Below are positions 12,197-23,250 of a stretch of DNA of 64,000 bases, piece by piece; position 1 is the stretch's first letter, and the number at the start of each line of letters is the position of its first letter. The stretch covers positions 64,368,079 to 64,432,078 of the forward strand of contig OY829327.1 in NCBI GenBank assembly GCA_963691655.1, read 5' to 3'. The notes below the pieces were generated by a model. That model ran no database searches, was not told the origin of the DNA, and saw only the letters and a program-made list of their open reading frames with translations. The translations under genes and the position numbers were made by a program. Source of the stretch: Toxonevra muliebris. Its lineage: Eukaryota; Arthropoda; Insecta; Diptera; Pallopteridae.

Positions 12197-12782
12197 ATAT
12201 CGCTCATTTTTTTTTTTTTGACGACCTCGATAGTCTAGTGGGTAGTGCACTAGACTTTTATCTGGGAGGTTCGGGTTCGATTCCCGTCTTCGTCTGGTGG
12301 TTAATTTTCATAACTTTCTTATATTCACTATCAATATGAAGTGTATGAGAATTATAAGATAGTGTACAAGTACACACATTGGTTGGTAATGGCAAAACCA
12401 CCAAGCCGATAAAAAATTGCCACACCGCCGTTCGGAATCGGCGTTAAACTGTAGGTCCAACTATGTGGTATCACAATGGGCCGTTCAGGCCTAAGTGTGT
12501 CTCTCGACAGCCACTCCAACCCAACCTAACCTATCGCTCATTTACTGAAAGACTGTCATAAGTCAAAAAATACGAATTTTGAGTTAATGATGCAGAATTA
12601 TTCATTATATTACGCTTCATATTGTGTAAAAATTTTATATTAATATCTTGTATACTCTGCGCGTGAGAATTATAAGATTTCTTCTTTTTTCTGCAAAGTG
12701 GGAGTCAATTAAAAACTTTTCTGCGTTTTCTGCAAAATCGCGTTTTTTGAGTTATGACAGTCTTTTAGTAAATGAGCGATAT
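12197..12782. mobile_element. MITE with ATATCGCTCATTTACT termini, split by a SINE
   Basis: The sequence after the SINE (12532 on) reads ATCGCTCATTTACTGAAAG then ACTGTCATAAGTCAAAAAA. The reverse complement of 12735-12782 gives the same with few mismatches, a TIR of about 38 bp. The left terminus is duplicated because the SINE inserted within it. A related end is visible at about 32080-32112. Superfamily unknown. Confidence 0.6.
12210..12531 (+). mobile_element. tRNA-derived SINE with target-site duplication
   Basis: The head resembles a tRNA with an A box (TAGTCTAGTGG, 12231-12241) and a canonical B box (GGTTCGATTCC, 12274-12284), an internal Pol III promoter. The body ends in a CCAACCCAACCTAACC tail. 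It is flanked by the 12-bp repeat TATCGCTCATTT (12198-12209 and 12532-12543). A T-run separates the left duplication from the head. Body sequence recurs at 29085-29155 and inverted at 38170-38270. Transcribed by Pol III and mobilised by LINE machinery, by family knowledge. Confidence 0.8.
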
Positions 12783-12985
12783 GTTTACTGATTGCGAAAT
12801 TTTTTTTTTTTTTTATTTTCAATTTACATTACACCTGTTTATTGACACTAAGTAATTTTTTTTACAGTTTGGAAGTATGTATACGTATTTTTAAGTCAAT
12901 ATCTAAAATTACATTATTTTTCATTTGATAAAATATAATAAAGAGCCTAAATTTATACATTTTTAAATATCTATTTATTAGCTCT
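12783..12985. other. Short AT-rich gap
   Basis: Includes a T-run and probably the 3' untranslated end of the jockey fragment that follows on the minus strand. Confidence 0.4.
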
Positions 12986-12989
12986 GTTG

Positions 12990-13600
12990 ATGTGTAGCAC
13001 TTACGAAATTTCAACGTCAGGAATTTCACTCAACTCTGGATTTGTGTGAGTTAATAGGCGGAACATATGTTTCAGGCTGGATTTTTGAATGACTTCTTCC
13101 ACTGAGTCGATGTTCAATTCTCTATGCATGTCTTTGTTTGAGATGTACCACTCGGCATTAACGATGGTGCGAAGAATTTTTGACTGAATTCGTTGAACTA
13201 TTTTTATGTTAGATTTTTCTGCAGTGGCCCATATTTCGATACCATATCTCCAAATAGGCATGATTAATGTTTTATATATTATCAATTTATTTGTTACTAA
13301 GAGCTTTGATTATCTGCCCAAAAGCCAATAAATTTGTCTGAATCAATTATTAATTTCTTGTCTTTTGCGCGTGATATGTTCTTTCCAGAGTAGTTTTGCG
13401 TCAATAGTCATACCCAGGTATTTAGCCTTTGCGTCTATTTTAATTGGTTCATTGTTTATACCTATGCAAGTGTTGATTGCTGTTTCCTATTTGTGTAAAT
13501 TACTTGAACAGTCTTGCTGCTATTTATCTCGATACCCCAATTCTTAAACCACAGCAAAGTGTTGTCCAGTAGTGTTTGTAGTTTTATTAAGGCCACAACT
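12990..13600 (-). pseudogene. Jockey-clade LINE, 3' fragment of ORF2
   Basis: Reading on the minus strand, 13600-13290 gives decayed RT sequence (LLWFKNWGIEINSSKTVQ, then a KYLGMTIDAKLLWKEHI-like match with stops). 13285-13001 gives the intact jockey C-terminus LIMPIWRYGIEIWATAEKSN then QRIQSKILRTIVNAEWYISN. These are standard post-palm and thumb sequences of jockey elements. The 5' part is absent, as expected of a 5'-truncated insertion. The frame breaks around 13290. Confidence 0.8.
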
Positions 13601-13723
13601 ATGTTGGTATTTTACGATAAAAAAACCGTCCGATTGCAAAATAAAATAAGTTTTTTGAATTTGTTTCTAATGTAATTTTTTCTTTTGATACTTTCGTGCT
13701 CTCAAAAAACAGGCGTATGCCAC

Positions 13724-13855
13724 TATATAAACTGATTACCAATTTGCACAATTGAGTTCGGTAGTTATCCTGGACAACAACAATAACATAAAAATGCCCA
13801 TGTACATAAAAAATTCAAAAGTGGAAACCGAAGCAATTATGTGCATAACGTAAGT
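13724..13855 (+). promoter_or_regulatory. Candidate TATA promoter, short first exon and splice donor
   Basis: TATATAAA at 13724-13731 is followed about 63 bp later by ATG at 13794, a short frame (MPMYIKNSKVETEAIMCI), and a strong donor GTAAGT at 13850-13855. TTACAG occurs about 60 bp downstream as a possible acceptor. This could be a host first exon or an LTR promoter of a decayed element. No continuing coding sequence was found, so it may be chance. Confidence 0.2.
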
Positions 13856-14189
13856 GTAGGTAATTCGGATCGATTTTTGCAAGGGAAACTTTGAGCGGTA
13901 AAAATTTGAATTACAGATTTTTGAAAAAAAATGTTTTAATACAAAATTAGAGCATATTTCTTCCTCTTTTAAAGTTGTTGTGAGAGCAAAGAAAAACTTT
14001 TATTGTTCGGACTTGTTCTTTACTCGGCTGCTGTCGAACGACTAAGAAAACAGCCATATTATTAAATGATAACACTGTACAACGGCCAAAAAATCTCAAG
14101 AGTTTTGAAAGTTGACTTTATATAATTCAAGTACGCTGAACATAATGTCTTTTCAGTTTTTCTCTGGCGTTGACTACCCAAAGCTCCTG
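13856..14189. other. Unassigned sequence
   Basis: AT-rich, without a clear gene; borders the BEL/Pao fragment on its 3' side. Confidence 0.35.
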
Positions 14190-15290
14190 ACGCAACAGTC
14201 CAATTAGAACTTTGGGGCGGCCAGCATGAAGGTGCTTCCGATGAAGGTGTTCAACATATAACTGTGTGAAGCGATTGTCCTTTGGCAGAAGAGCATCCAG
14301 GTCTCGTATGAGTATTCGGTGTTACTTAAACGTCCACCTACTCTCAGTATACAAACTACAGTATTATCAATGTTGACGTCATGCAAAAAAGGTGAGAGAT
14401 TTTGTAGACCTGACTTGATGAGTTTCCCTTTCCGCAAACAATCGATTTCGTCAGCATAGGAGATCCGTTGAATATCAGCGATGATTCTAATGAAACTTTT
14501 GTCTAATTCTTTAGGAGCAATGTGAATTATGTCTGCTGCTTTAAGATTGATATTCGCAGGAACTTTGTTGCATATGCGGTACATATAAATAATAATGCGA
14601 AGGATTTTTTACATATGATGATTTTTGATCAATAATGTCGATGATAGGCGATCCCACGTTGCCTTTGTTGCTACATTTAAAATTGACTACTTTCTTGCGT
14701 TCTAAGTTTTCCAGAGGCAGCTCATTGTCTTCGAAGGTAGGCCAATGATTGGAGTTATACGATAGAAATTCTGGACTGAAGAACCATATTGTTTTGGAAC
14801 CATATTGTTCTGATGCGCTGCACCCTCGCTCCAAGTAATACCTCGTGTTGTTTCCTGTAGCTCGGAAACGCTGTTAGCAACGAAACAGTTGAGGGTCGAA
14901 GAGTGGATTTTCAGCCACTGCAGAAGGATTTTGGAATTGGTCCAAAAATAAATATTAGTTACATACTTTAAAACCTTATGTTCGAATTTCTTCCATGTTT
15001 TGCTTAAAAGAAGAGCGGCGCAAAGTTCCAACCTTGGGATGCTTTGAAACTTGATAGGAGCTACTTTAGACTTCGCAATCAACAGTATAGATTTATAGCC
15101 TTCCTTGTGTCGCGTACGAACATAGATGCAACACCCATACGCACGCTCAGATACGTCTGCAAATCCATGGATTTCGTTCTCGTGTCTGGTCGGAGTGAAA
15201 ACATATTGCGGAAGTTCGATGCTATTTACTGCTGGTAGATCATTCTTAATCTGACTCCACATGCTGTCAAACAACGTTGTCTATCATAGT
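14190..15290 (-). pseudogene. BEL/Pao pol fragment (RNase H region to integrase zinc region)
   Basis: Minus strand. 15274-14702 has ADVSERAYGCCIYVRT, then AKSKVAPIKFQSIPRLELCA and FWTNSKILLQWLK, which are the RNase H segments typical of BEL/Pao Pol. After a frameshift, 14584-14204 has VCILRVGGRLSNTEYSYE followed by a damaged AHSYMLNTF and a final FMLAAPKF, which is the start of the integrase H2C2 region. Protease, RT, integrase core and LTRs are absent. It lies on the opposite strand from the BEL unit at 38.9-48.2 kb and differs in sequence. Confidence 0.75.
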
Positions 15291-15800
15291 GCGCTGATTA
15301 GCCTGAAAATTTTTAAACCACTTCTCCATGAAATTACTACACTTTTCGATTTCATTTCAATTTAATTCAATGTATTTTATTTGACATGAAGCGTTATTAG
15401 CTGTTATTTCTTTTGCAAAGTTTTATTGCAATTTTTGTTTTTTTCACATTACCCAAACTTTGTACAGTTCGACCAACGAAACTGGGCGAAGCCCATCTAG
15501 TTTGCTATAAATTTTACGAATACACAAAATAAACACCTGGGCCTATTTAGACCCTGGGGGTAACTTAAGAGGTTGAGGCAATAAAAAAAAATTGTTTGTT
15601 CTATCAACTTATTTCGATCGAAACAAATTTGGAGTTTCAGATCGATTCATCAAGAAACAAAAAAAATATTCATGTTTAAACTCAAAATGGTGTTCATTCT
15701 ACAGTTAAATGAGCAAAAGTGGAACGCAAAAGTTTAGTATAATAAATGGCAAGAAAGGGTCGTAACAATGCTGAACATGCGAAAGTAAGAAAGTGAATTA
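15291..15800. other. Unassigned sequence between elements
   Basis: Contains CGAAACTGGGCGAAGCCCAT (about 15477-15497), a small stem, and otherwise nothing recognisable. Confidence 0.35.
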
Positions 15801-15958
15801 GTAGTAGTAGTTTATTTTATTTTTTTTCAAATTCAGCTTACAAAGATATATGCATATATAATATATAGTGAAATAAAATAAGTTGCCATAGTGGCCATGA
15901 GCCATACTATATGCACATGCATATGTAAATCTATAAATACAATTTTGATAATTAGGAA

Positions 15959-16576
15959 TTAAAATGTTTCGTCTATTATTCTGTATACCTGTCTTATCTC
16001 TTTCAGCATGGGACAGATTCGTAAGAAATGTGGTGCATTCTCTTCTTCTTTCAAATTACACAACGTGCACATTGTGTTCGTATCTGTTATATGAGGAACG
16101 TAGTTTAGCCTTATGAGCTCTCCGCTTATTTTGAACAGAATGCTGAACTTCTGCGCTAAACTTTTCATTAAAAGATTATAGTCCAGACTTCCGTATATAC
16201 GTCTTACCTCACTCCTTTGAGCATCCAGCTCAAATTGCTTCCAGGACTTGGAGTTGATTTTTATAAGTACTTTTTTATGCCACACGTCCCATTCATGTAG
16301 ATTTTTTAATTGTTCATTGTTATCCTCTGCAACTTTGTTCCACGTTTTAAAACAAAGTATGTTTTCTTTCAAAAGATATGAAGCGAGGATTTTCGGTAAG
16401 CGGGGATCCGATAACATCATTACGTTGCGCAAGTACTTAAAGTGCATATCAAGTGTGTGGATATACAATGTTGGAAGACCAGTTTCCAGATGTATCATGT
16501 AGTTAGGTGTGAATTGTGGCAATCGGAAAATCCTTTTTATAAATGAACGATTCAATATTTGGGCTGCATAGCACAT
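15959..16576 (-). CDS. LINE 1 ORF2 C-terminal domain with CCHC-like zinc motif
   Basis: This 205-residue open frame is the part of ORF2 after the RT. It includes RIFRLPQFTPNYMIHLETG, the usual conserved block after the thumb, and near its end CTLCNLKEEENAPHFLRIC, a C-x2-C-x9-H-x4-C finger seen at the end of many LINE ORF2 proteins. It is separated from the palm by frameshifts between about 16577 and 16694. The stop at 15959 looks genuine since a non-coding 3' region follows. Confidence 0.75.
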   Translation of the reverse strand: MCYAAQILNRSFIKRIFRLPQFTPNYMIHLETGLPTLYIHTLDMHFKYLRNVMMLSDPRLPKILASYLLKENILCFKTWNKVAEDNNEQLKNLHEWDVWHKKVLIKINSKSWKQFELDAQRSEVRRIYGSLDYNLLMKSLAQKFSILFKISGELIRLNYVPHITDTNTMCTLCNLKEEENAPHFLRICPMLKEIRQVYRIIDETF

Positions 16577-17277
16577 AATGGACCTTACAACACCTTGGAA
16601 GAGTTTCTATTTAGTACTTAGCGGTATATCCTTCTTACCCAAGAAAACTTTCCACGTACTGTTAATTGCGATTAACGCATCATTTTGTTTGTGTTATAGG
16701 TAACTGTTGAATTTCATGTTATGAGTTATCCATACGCCAAAATATTTATATTCTTTCACATTTTCTGCCTCTACGTTGTTCAAGTACCATTTCTCTTCTT
16801 TCGTGTAACGTCTAAAACTTTTTTTGATTACCATCATTTTGGGTTTTTCCGTGTTAATCGTTAAGTTCCATAATTTACAATATTCCGATAGCTGATTTAC
16901 CATTTTTTGCATTATGTTCGGTGTGTCTGCAATTATGACTATATCGTCCGCATAAAGCAATATTTTTATTTGTGATTTATTAATAGTAACTCCTCCTGAC
17001 AAGACTGAAGATAGATCATTAAGAAAAAGAGAAAATAATAATGGATTTAACTGGCATCCTTGTTTTACTCCCATCTCTGTTCTAAAAGAGGTTGAGAGAA
17101 TGTTACCATCCCACACCTTCTCAGTGTTATTTTTATATAGCTCTTGAAGAATTTTCAACATCTTTGCTGAAATACCCATGTTGCTTAGCTTATAGAACAT
17201 TGACTTTCTGTTAATTGTATCAAAGGCCGCCCTGAAGTCAACGAAAAAAGCATATAATTTTTTCCTTTCTCAATATA

Positions 17278-17941
17278 CATTCTGTCAAATAAGTACCCGG
17301 AAATTCTCATTTTAAATTTTCCCTCTGAGAATATTTCAGGTTGGCACAACTATCAACCACTATTCTGTGAATTTTTATTGCTATGTGTCATTTAGTTTGG
17401 TTACGGCATCATTAAGAACAAGTCAATCTTTTATGTGCGTTGCGATTTTTACTATGGATATAAAAATATCGAACAAAGAGTTTGTGTGAAATTTTGTGTT
17501 TCAAACGAAATTTCTTGTGCCAAAACGACATGTTTTGGGTATGCGGAAAGTCTCAGCGCGATTGGTGCCAAAAGATCTGAATTTTCTTCAAAAAGTGAAT
17601 CGCAGTAAGGTGGCTGAAGACATGCTTGAACGCGTAAATTCCGATCCAACGTTCATCGAACGCATCATAACTGGTGACGAGACATAGGTTTTCGAGTACG
17701 ACATGCAAACAAGTCAACAATCATCGGAATGGCGCTCCAAAAATGAGCCGAAACCGAAATCGCAACGCACACAAAAGGTTGACTTGTTCTTAATGACGCC
17801 GTAACCAAACTAAATGACACATAGCAATAAAAATTCACAGAATAGTGGTTGACAGTTGTGCCAACCTGGGAAAAATTTTTTGAAATATTCTCAGAGGGAA
17901 AATTTAAAATGAGAATTTCCGGGTACTTATTTGACAGAATG
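17278..17941 (+). mobile_element. Mariner element, internally deleted, long inverted arms
   Basis: TA flanks it on both sides (17276-17277, 17942-17943). The arms are unusually long: 17278-17426 and 17779-17941 are reverse complements, beginning CATTCTGTCAAATAAGTACC; the right arm has about 10 extra bases near 17870. The middle encodes a mariner transposase piece on the plus strand (KVSARLVPKDLNFLQKVNR, then IERIITGDET with the first catalytic aspartate), followed by a TAG where mariners have W. The other catalytic aspartates are absent, so the copy is non-autonomous. Confidence 0.85.
17496..17770 (+). pseudogene. Mariner transposase fragment
   Basis: Central part of a mariner transposase: the hinge and first catalytic region ending ITGDET, a stop at 17685, then in-frame VFEYDMQTSQQSSEW and KNEPKPK, matching the family order. 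The N-terminal helix-turn-helix domains and the remainder of the DD34D core are replaced by the inverted arms. Confidence 0.8.
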
Positions 17942-18869
17942 TACAATTTTCCAATATTTGTTAGGCAAAATATATTGTCTATTGTAGAATAACCTTTTCT
18001 AAATCCCGCTTGAAATTCATTTAGTAAAATATTTTCATCCACCCAAATCGTAAGTCTGCTTAGAATTACTCCTGTAAAGATTTTTGCAAGGCAGTTTAGA
18101 AAAGAAATTACTCTGTAATTGCTAGCCTCCTTTGGGTTACCTTTTTTGAAGAGAGGAAATATGATCGCTCTTTGAAAACCATTTGACACTTTGCCGGTAT
18201 TAAAAATATTGTTGAACGCTTGAGTGAGAGATTCCATGAATTTCGGTATAGCATACTTCACAAATTCTGACGGTATTCTGTCGTCGCCTGGTGCTTTGTT
18301 GCCTGCATAGCAATCTTTGCGACCTCATCTATTGTGAATTCTTGGTCGAGTTCATCGATCGCCACGTACGGAGGGGCGTAGCTAAAAGTAATTGAAGATG
18401 GTATTGGGTTTAGCATATTTTGGAAATAGGTGGCTAGTGTATCAGCATCGAGTGACGCACTTATTTTGGATGTTACACCATTCAATTTTCGAATGGTTTG
18501 CCAATACGTTTTACTATCGTTTATTCTTGTTAGTGATATTGCCAAACCATCGTAGTACTTTTTCTTTTTTGAGATACATAGTAGTTTAAATTGTTTATTT
18601 ACTTCATAGTAGGTGGTCCAATCTAGACTGGTATCCTTCTTTTTTGGTTTACGCAGTAGCAAGAATGATTTTTTCCTGGTTTGTTCGCATTCCTTGTCAA
18701 ACCACGAGTTTTTCGGACTTATGTTTCTTTTTGAGTATTGCATTGGGCTTGCTGCTTTATTAATGCAGTTAATCAGTTTACAAATTCCACTTTTTGATGA
18801 GAAAACTTTTGAAGGTACTGCGGATATACTTCGATCCACATATACAACTGTCGACCCACCTCAGTTTGG

Positions 18870-19358
18870 GGAGCAAGAACTTAGTTGTATCTTCGTGTGG
18901 CCATTTTGAGGGATATTGCTAGTGGCTGATGATCTGAAAAAATCATTTCTTGTACTTGGAAATCTAAAAGTGTTTCAAGCCAGGCACCACTTAATAGGCA
19001 GTAGTCAATTGTTGAACGAGACGTGCCTCTTATGTATGTATAATTACCCTCAATATCTCCGCAGGTTCTACCATTTAGTACTGTTAGACCGAAAAAGTTA
19101 CACATTTCCATTAATTTTCTGCCATTCCTATCTACTATTTTATCTTTTGCAATCCTAACATCATTTACTCGTGTCTGGACAAATGTGGGGTTAAACTCTA
19201 GCAATTGTGACTCTCCCGATCTGGAATTACAGTCACCCATTACCATAATATTATTGTCTTTTATTTCCGTCAGCAGACTCCATAGCTCCGAAAAGTTTCT
19301 TTCCCATGCGTTACAATTTATGTATACCGGAATAACAAAAAACTCATCGTTGTTGGTA
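18870..19358 (-). pseudogene. LINE 1 endonuclease, C-terminal part
   Basis: The frame from 19358 down to 18881 reads NNDEFFVIPVYINCNAWERN, then IMVMGDCNSRSG (catalytic D and N), RSTIDYCLLS, and FSDHQPLAIS (catalytic DH). This is the second half of an apurinic-type LINE endonuclease that nicks the target. The open frame extends further 5' only because the inserted TA element happens to be open; the first about 37 residues of that ORF belong to the insertion. A frameshift or stop at about 18880 separates it from the RT linker. Confidence 0.8.
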
Positions 19359-20306
19359 CCCAACGGGAAAAAAAGCACTCCAAAAGGCCTTTCGGAATGC
19401 TGACAAGTCAGCTGTAGGCGCTTCCTCTCCGTATGACACACCATTACGTTTTTAACATTGCATGTCATTGGAAAAAAGCACTCCGTTTACCCTCCTTTTG
19501 GAGTGCTTTGAAAGGCCTCCCGTGAGATCTTTGCGTCAGCAGTTCATTCGCATTTTTCCACTGCCCTGCTCTACAACATTCTTCTTCTTCTTTTCTAAGT
19601 GCTTCAAAAGACCTCTCACGAAATCTTTGCGTCAGCAGTTCATTCGTTTTTACCTCCACTCTGCTTTATAAAATAAGGGCAAAATTTGATTTTCATATTT
19701 TAACACTTTATATTTTAAATAACTTTTAAATAACCAAATATATAATACTTATAAATATAACTAAGTATTTAAGATTAAAGTTTAATTTATTGCGGCGGAA
19801 TTTCTTGCGGCATCATCTATAAGATCCTCATCGCTGCTTCAAATTGGTAGAAGTCGAAATTTTTCCTTTTAACACTATCTGCAAATACAAAAGATATACA
19901 CACATTATATGGTATTTTTTCATTTGTTATATTTTTTCAATTTAATTTATATATACGTTCATACCTTTTAATTATTTTCAACAATTGTCGATGACCGTTT
20001 CACTTTAAAACAACACGCGACTGACTCCTACGTTTATTTTTGAATTTCGTTTGTATTTTTTTTTTTAGTGTGACCTAAATATAATAAAAAGTTTTCTCGG
20101 CTTGAAAATGATGAGTTTACTGAATATTTCGGTTTGAAAACGAAAAAAAAGTATAGTCTGGCCACCCTATGAAATTACGACGATCTTGTCGTTGTTTGAT
20201 TCGGAAACGATTGCTTTTCGGCGGCAAGTGGTCGTTAACAAAACAAAAACAACAAGTGCTGACCTTTTACTCCTCAGGCGAGCTGCTGACAATCGGGCCC
20301 GTTGGG
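19359..20306. mobile_element. Unclassified TA-flanked DNA element
   Basis: Starts CCCAACGGG and ends CCCGTTGGG, with TA on each side (19357-19358 and 20307-20308). Deleting it with one TA joins the two endonuclease halves in frame, which fixes the borders exactly. Inside are: a hairpin with GCACTCC and GGAGTGC arms (about 19479-19512), and a degenerate direct repeat of about 92-bp period sharing ATCTTTGCGTCAGCAGTTCA (about 19522-19547 and 19614-19640). No transposase is seen. The TA duplication suggests Tc1/mariner-type mobilisation but the short TIR fits no family I know. Confidence 0.8.
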
Positions 20307-20308
20307 TA

Positions 20309-20636
20309 TGTATTTTAATTATTGTTGTATTCGCCACCGACACAAAGTGGCATGATTTATCTAAATAATTTTTCTTAATACCATACAGTAACCCACCGCT
20401 TGCTCTCCCACGACTGTACCTCTTTGTTGTCGGAACCCAAAGCAAAGAGTGATTCCGAAATTGATTTTCAACAAAAGACGAACTCGATTCCATTAAGGTT
20501 TCGTATAGACAAAAAATATCAAACGTACTAACATATTCAAAGAATTCAGCATAGTTATACTTATTATTTAAGCCAGCTATATTGTATGATAGAATTGTGA
20601 ATTTACAGATTTTAGTTAATAAATTAGTGTTACAGG
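20309..20636 (-). pseudogene. LINE 1 endonuclease, N-terminal part
   Basis: Minus strand from about 20605: TILSYNIAGLNNKYNYAEFF, with the catalytic asparagine in SYN, then DIFCLYETLMESSSS with the catalytic glutamate, then GRASGGLLYGIKK and VANTTIIKI. This is the standard first half of an AP-endonuclease. It is in frame with 19358-18881 once the TA element is removed. Upstream coding is cut off by the hAT MITE at 20637. Confidence 0.8.
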
Positions 20637-21473
20637 CAGGGATGCCAACTCATTTTTTCTCTCTCCCCGATAACTCTCAAGAAATTCCCCGATTTTCGAT
20701 CGAATTCCCCGCATTAGTATAATTTCATATTATAACAGCGCTACACGCACTTTCCATACACATTTTACAAAAACGCGGCTGACCTCAGTGAGTGTTACTT
20801 TAAGGCGACCCTTAACATTCTCGGTCCAAAACTTAACAAACTCTTATGGGACTGGTAGATTTATAGAAACGTACTTTCTGACTCCGGAATTCTTAACATG
20901 TAAGCTTCAGTCCACTTTTGGGCATCAAGTTCTTAAAGGAGAAGACACTGGATTTCTTTTGACTCAAATAAAAAATGGCAAAAGCTTTGTTTTGAGAAAA
21001 ACGGGTTCAAAGTGTTGACTATCGGTTTTTAACATATAAAGTATACTTCATCTTCTTTATGATGGCTGACCGTAATTTGTAAGTTTACAGATTAAGTTTT
21101 GGACCGCGAATGTTAAGAGGACGAAGACATAGCTAAGCCTTTCTGAACGGCCGAAAGGGAAATCGAAGAGCCGCACGACTGTTTTGGCCTGACTGACACT
21201 CGCTGCTATAATCGTCTATATCTACAAAAACACACTGCGTTCTCTGAAATTTTTAGAAAAAAACTTTCGAAAAATAATACTTTTTTAAAAATCGATTTCT
21301 CCAAACCAATAAATTGCAGGGTCTGATTAAGAAAATATGAAGATTTTAAGACCCAAAATATGAAATATTTCATAATTTAAACGTCTTACATCACATAAAA
21401 TTTGACAAAAAATATTCTACAGACTTTAGTTACTAAAAGCTGAAAGACTTCGAATTCCCCGCAAAAAACAGCT
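20637..21473. mobile_element. hAT-type MITE, family A, copy 2 (3' truncated)
   Basis: Begins CAGGGATGCCAACTCATTTT and follows copy 1 closely for about 830 bp, then stops at about AAAACAGCTC, lacking the last 50 bp and right TIR. No matching 8-bp duplication is present, consistent with loss of the right end. Confidence 0.85.
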
Positions 21474-22464
21474 CATGTCTCTCTAATTAAGCCTTCAGTT
21501 GTATTACAGCAGTTCAGATATATGTGGGTTGTTGCATAAACTAATTTAAAGCTTTCGATCCGCTCTTGAGATCTACTAATTATCTTTCGAATTATAAATT
21601 ATATTTTTTGCTTGCTTTTGTTTTACATTCAATTAATTGGTTGTGTTTCCAATGGTAGATTTTCAAGAGTTTTTGCAATATTTTTCTATATTTTTAATTT
21701 ATTTATTTATTCTTTAATTATGTTCGCTTTTACACAATTTCAAATCACCAGATGCCAATGCAGGTTTAATGTTTGTATTTATGATCACGCGCTTTGAGCT
21801 TTTATTTATTCAGAACACGACGAATTTGCGGAGCTCTACTTGAGTACCAACCGTTTATTCTAATACGTAAAAACTTATCTAGAAAGTGAATTATAATTAA
21901 TATACAAATATGAACTATATGCGATGAAAGCTGTAACAAATATGACGAAACCCATATGTAGCGACAGCAAAGTGTTAGTATATTTATGCATATTAAATTA
22001 CGTTTGAGCTTCAAATGGTTAAATTCAAATAACGGCCCTGCAGTAAAATGAAGAACTAGTAGCACAAAGCATCTAGTTATATGCATAGTAAAAAAGAGAC
22101 CAGTAATGCAGCTAGCAACCTGTCTAAAGAAGAATGTGTTCTTTCTGCTTGTGTTGAATTAAAATTCGGGTATAAAGAATACAGCAAAAAGATCAAAGGC
22201 AATGTTTTGCAAAAACAAATCGTTTTAGTAACGGTAATTTACCGTTTTGACGCGATGTCTCTTGTTTTTCGTTTCATTGTTTGATTGATTTTAGTTTTAT
22301 TGTACTTGTGCTTGCGCGTCGGGTACTTAGGAACAGTGAAGTGAATAAAAAGTGAGTTTAAAATTAATACATATTAATATAAAAGATATGAGTGCTACAA
22401 AAAGTAAAAGGTTAATATAGAATAAATAAATAATAATAAATTATCACATGAATTTTAATTTGTA
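21474..22464. other. Intergenic sequence, nothing recognised
   Basis: AT-rich, with only short random frames (for example 22081-22284). No repeat partners seen in the window. Confidence 0.4.
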
Positions 22465-23250
22465 TTGAAGTGAAACTTCTTTGGCGGCGTTTTGAGGGAT
22501 AAACTGAACAGGAAACAGAAAGTGGGACGGAAGCCGTTAAAATAAGAAGAAAAACGGGGACGGAAACTATTCAATTCCACAACCACAATGCTTCCATTTG
22601 GGGTTATTACATAGCGAAGTGAAAAACAAAAGAGATGTATAAATGAGAAAACTGGTTAGCATTAATTTACTGAAAACAATTTTTAAGTGATTATTTTTTA
22701 GAATACGTGTGTGCGTTATTTGTGTACAAAGAAGAAGATTTGTTTTCACAATAGAAGATAAATGACAGATCTGCAATGAGTGAGAAAGAGATAAGTCTAT
22801 ACAATAATAACGCCATCTGTTGACTTCACAGTACTATGAAAACATAAACAATTCAAATATATTTGAATCTACTACTATAATGAAAAGAACAACAAAAGCA
22901 AAACGTTTTCGCAAATATTTAGTGCGACAAAAAGATAACAAATTTACAGCGCGTTATGACTTGTTTAATACAAGTAAGTGTTGCTCATCAAAAACTATTT
23001 ATTATCTATTATTAACGTAGTTTTTCAATAGAAACGCCATCTGTTGATAGCACTAGCAACTACCAATAGCAACGCTATCTGTTGCTTTTATAGCGCAATG
23101 CAAAACATACACAATATATATATTTGAATCTACCTTTTGGTTTACATTAAAAAGAAAACAGTGCAAAATCAATCTCAACAAAATTTCGGTAGCAATCAAG
23201 CTGGTGTGCGTGAAAATCCACACTCTCTACCATGGCAGAAGAATTAAGAA
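22465..23250. repeat. Diverged tandem-like repeats with a CGCCATCTGTTG motif
   Basis: 22811-22880 and 23072-23150 share an ordered set: AACGC(C/T)ATCTGTTG, then AAAACATA(A/C)ACAAT, then ATATTTGAATCTAC, about 260 bp apart; a further AACGCCATCTGTTGA occurs at 23033. At 22465 is GAAGTGAAACTTCTTT, the same end as the elements at 5985 and 11377, but the rest differs. Origin unclear. Confidence 0.4.

Larger units (their letters stand above)
16694..18839 (-). pseudogene. LINE 1 reverse transcriptase, split by a mariner insertion
   Basis: 18839-18258 holds the linker and RT start (NSWFDKECEQTRKKSF, then ISASLDADTLATYF). A frameshift near 18260 leads to fingers in 18261-17944 (KGNPKEASNYRVISFLNCLA, GFRKGYSTIDNIFCLTNIG). 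The mariner then intervenes; downstream the frame resumes, with a 1-nt loss in an A-run, into FFVDFRAAFD (palm A), GVKQGCQLNPLLFSL and LLYADDIVII (palm C). Note CQLNP in place of the usual CPLSP. Removing 17278-17941 and one TA gives a continuous frame into the A-run. Catalytic aspartates are all present but the gene is broken. Confidence 0.8.
15801..20636 (-). mobile_element. Non-LTR retrotransposon (LINE 1), 5'-truncated and twice interrupted
   Basis: A minus-strand LINE with endonuclease, RT and C-terminal zinc motif. The 3' end finishes in an A-rich run with a short (ACT)n repeat at about 15801-15810. The 5' part, including ORF1, is missing because a hAT MITE lies at 20637. A mariner (17278-17941) and a TA-flanked element (19359-20306) sit inside. 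I place it in the I/CR1/jockey-like group without a firm clade. A related element lies at 32440-36560. Confidence 0.8.

Noticed and set aside
12220..12296. Possible tRNA gene
   Set aside because: Acceptor stem pairs poorly and the sequence continues into a SINE body with target duplications.
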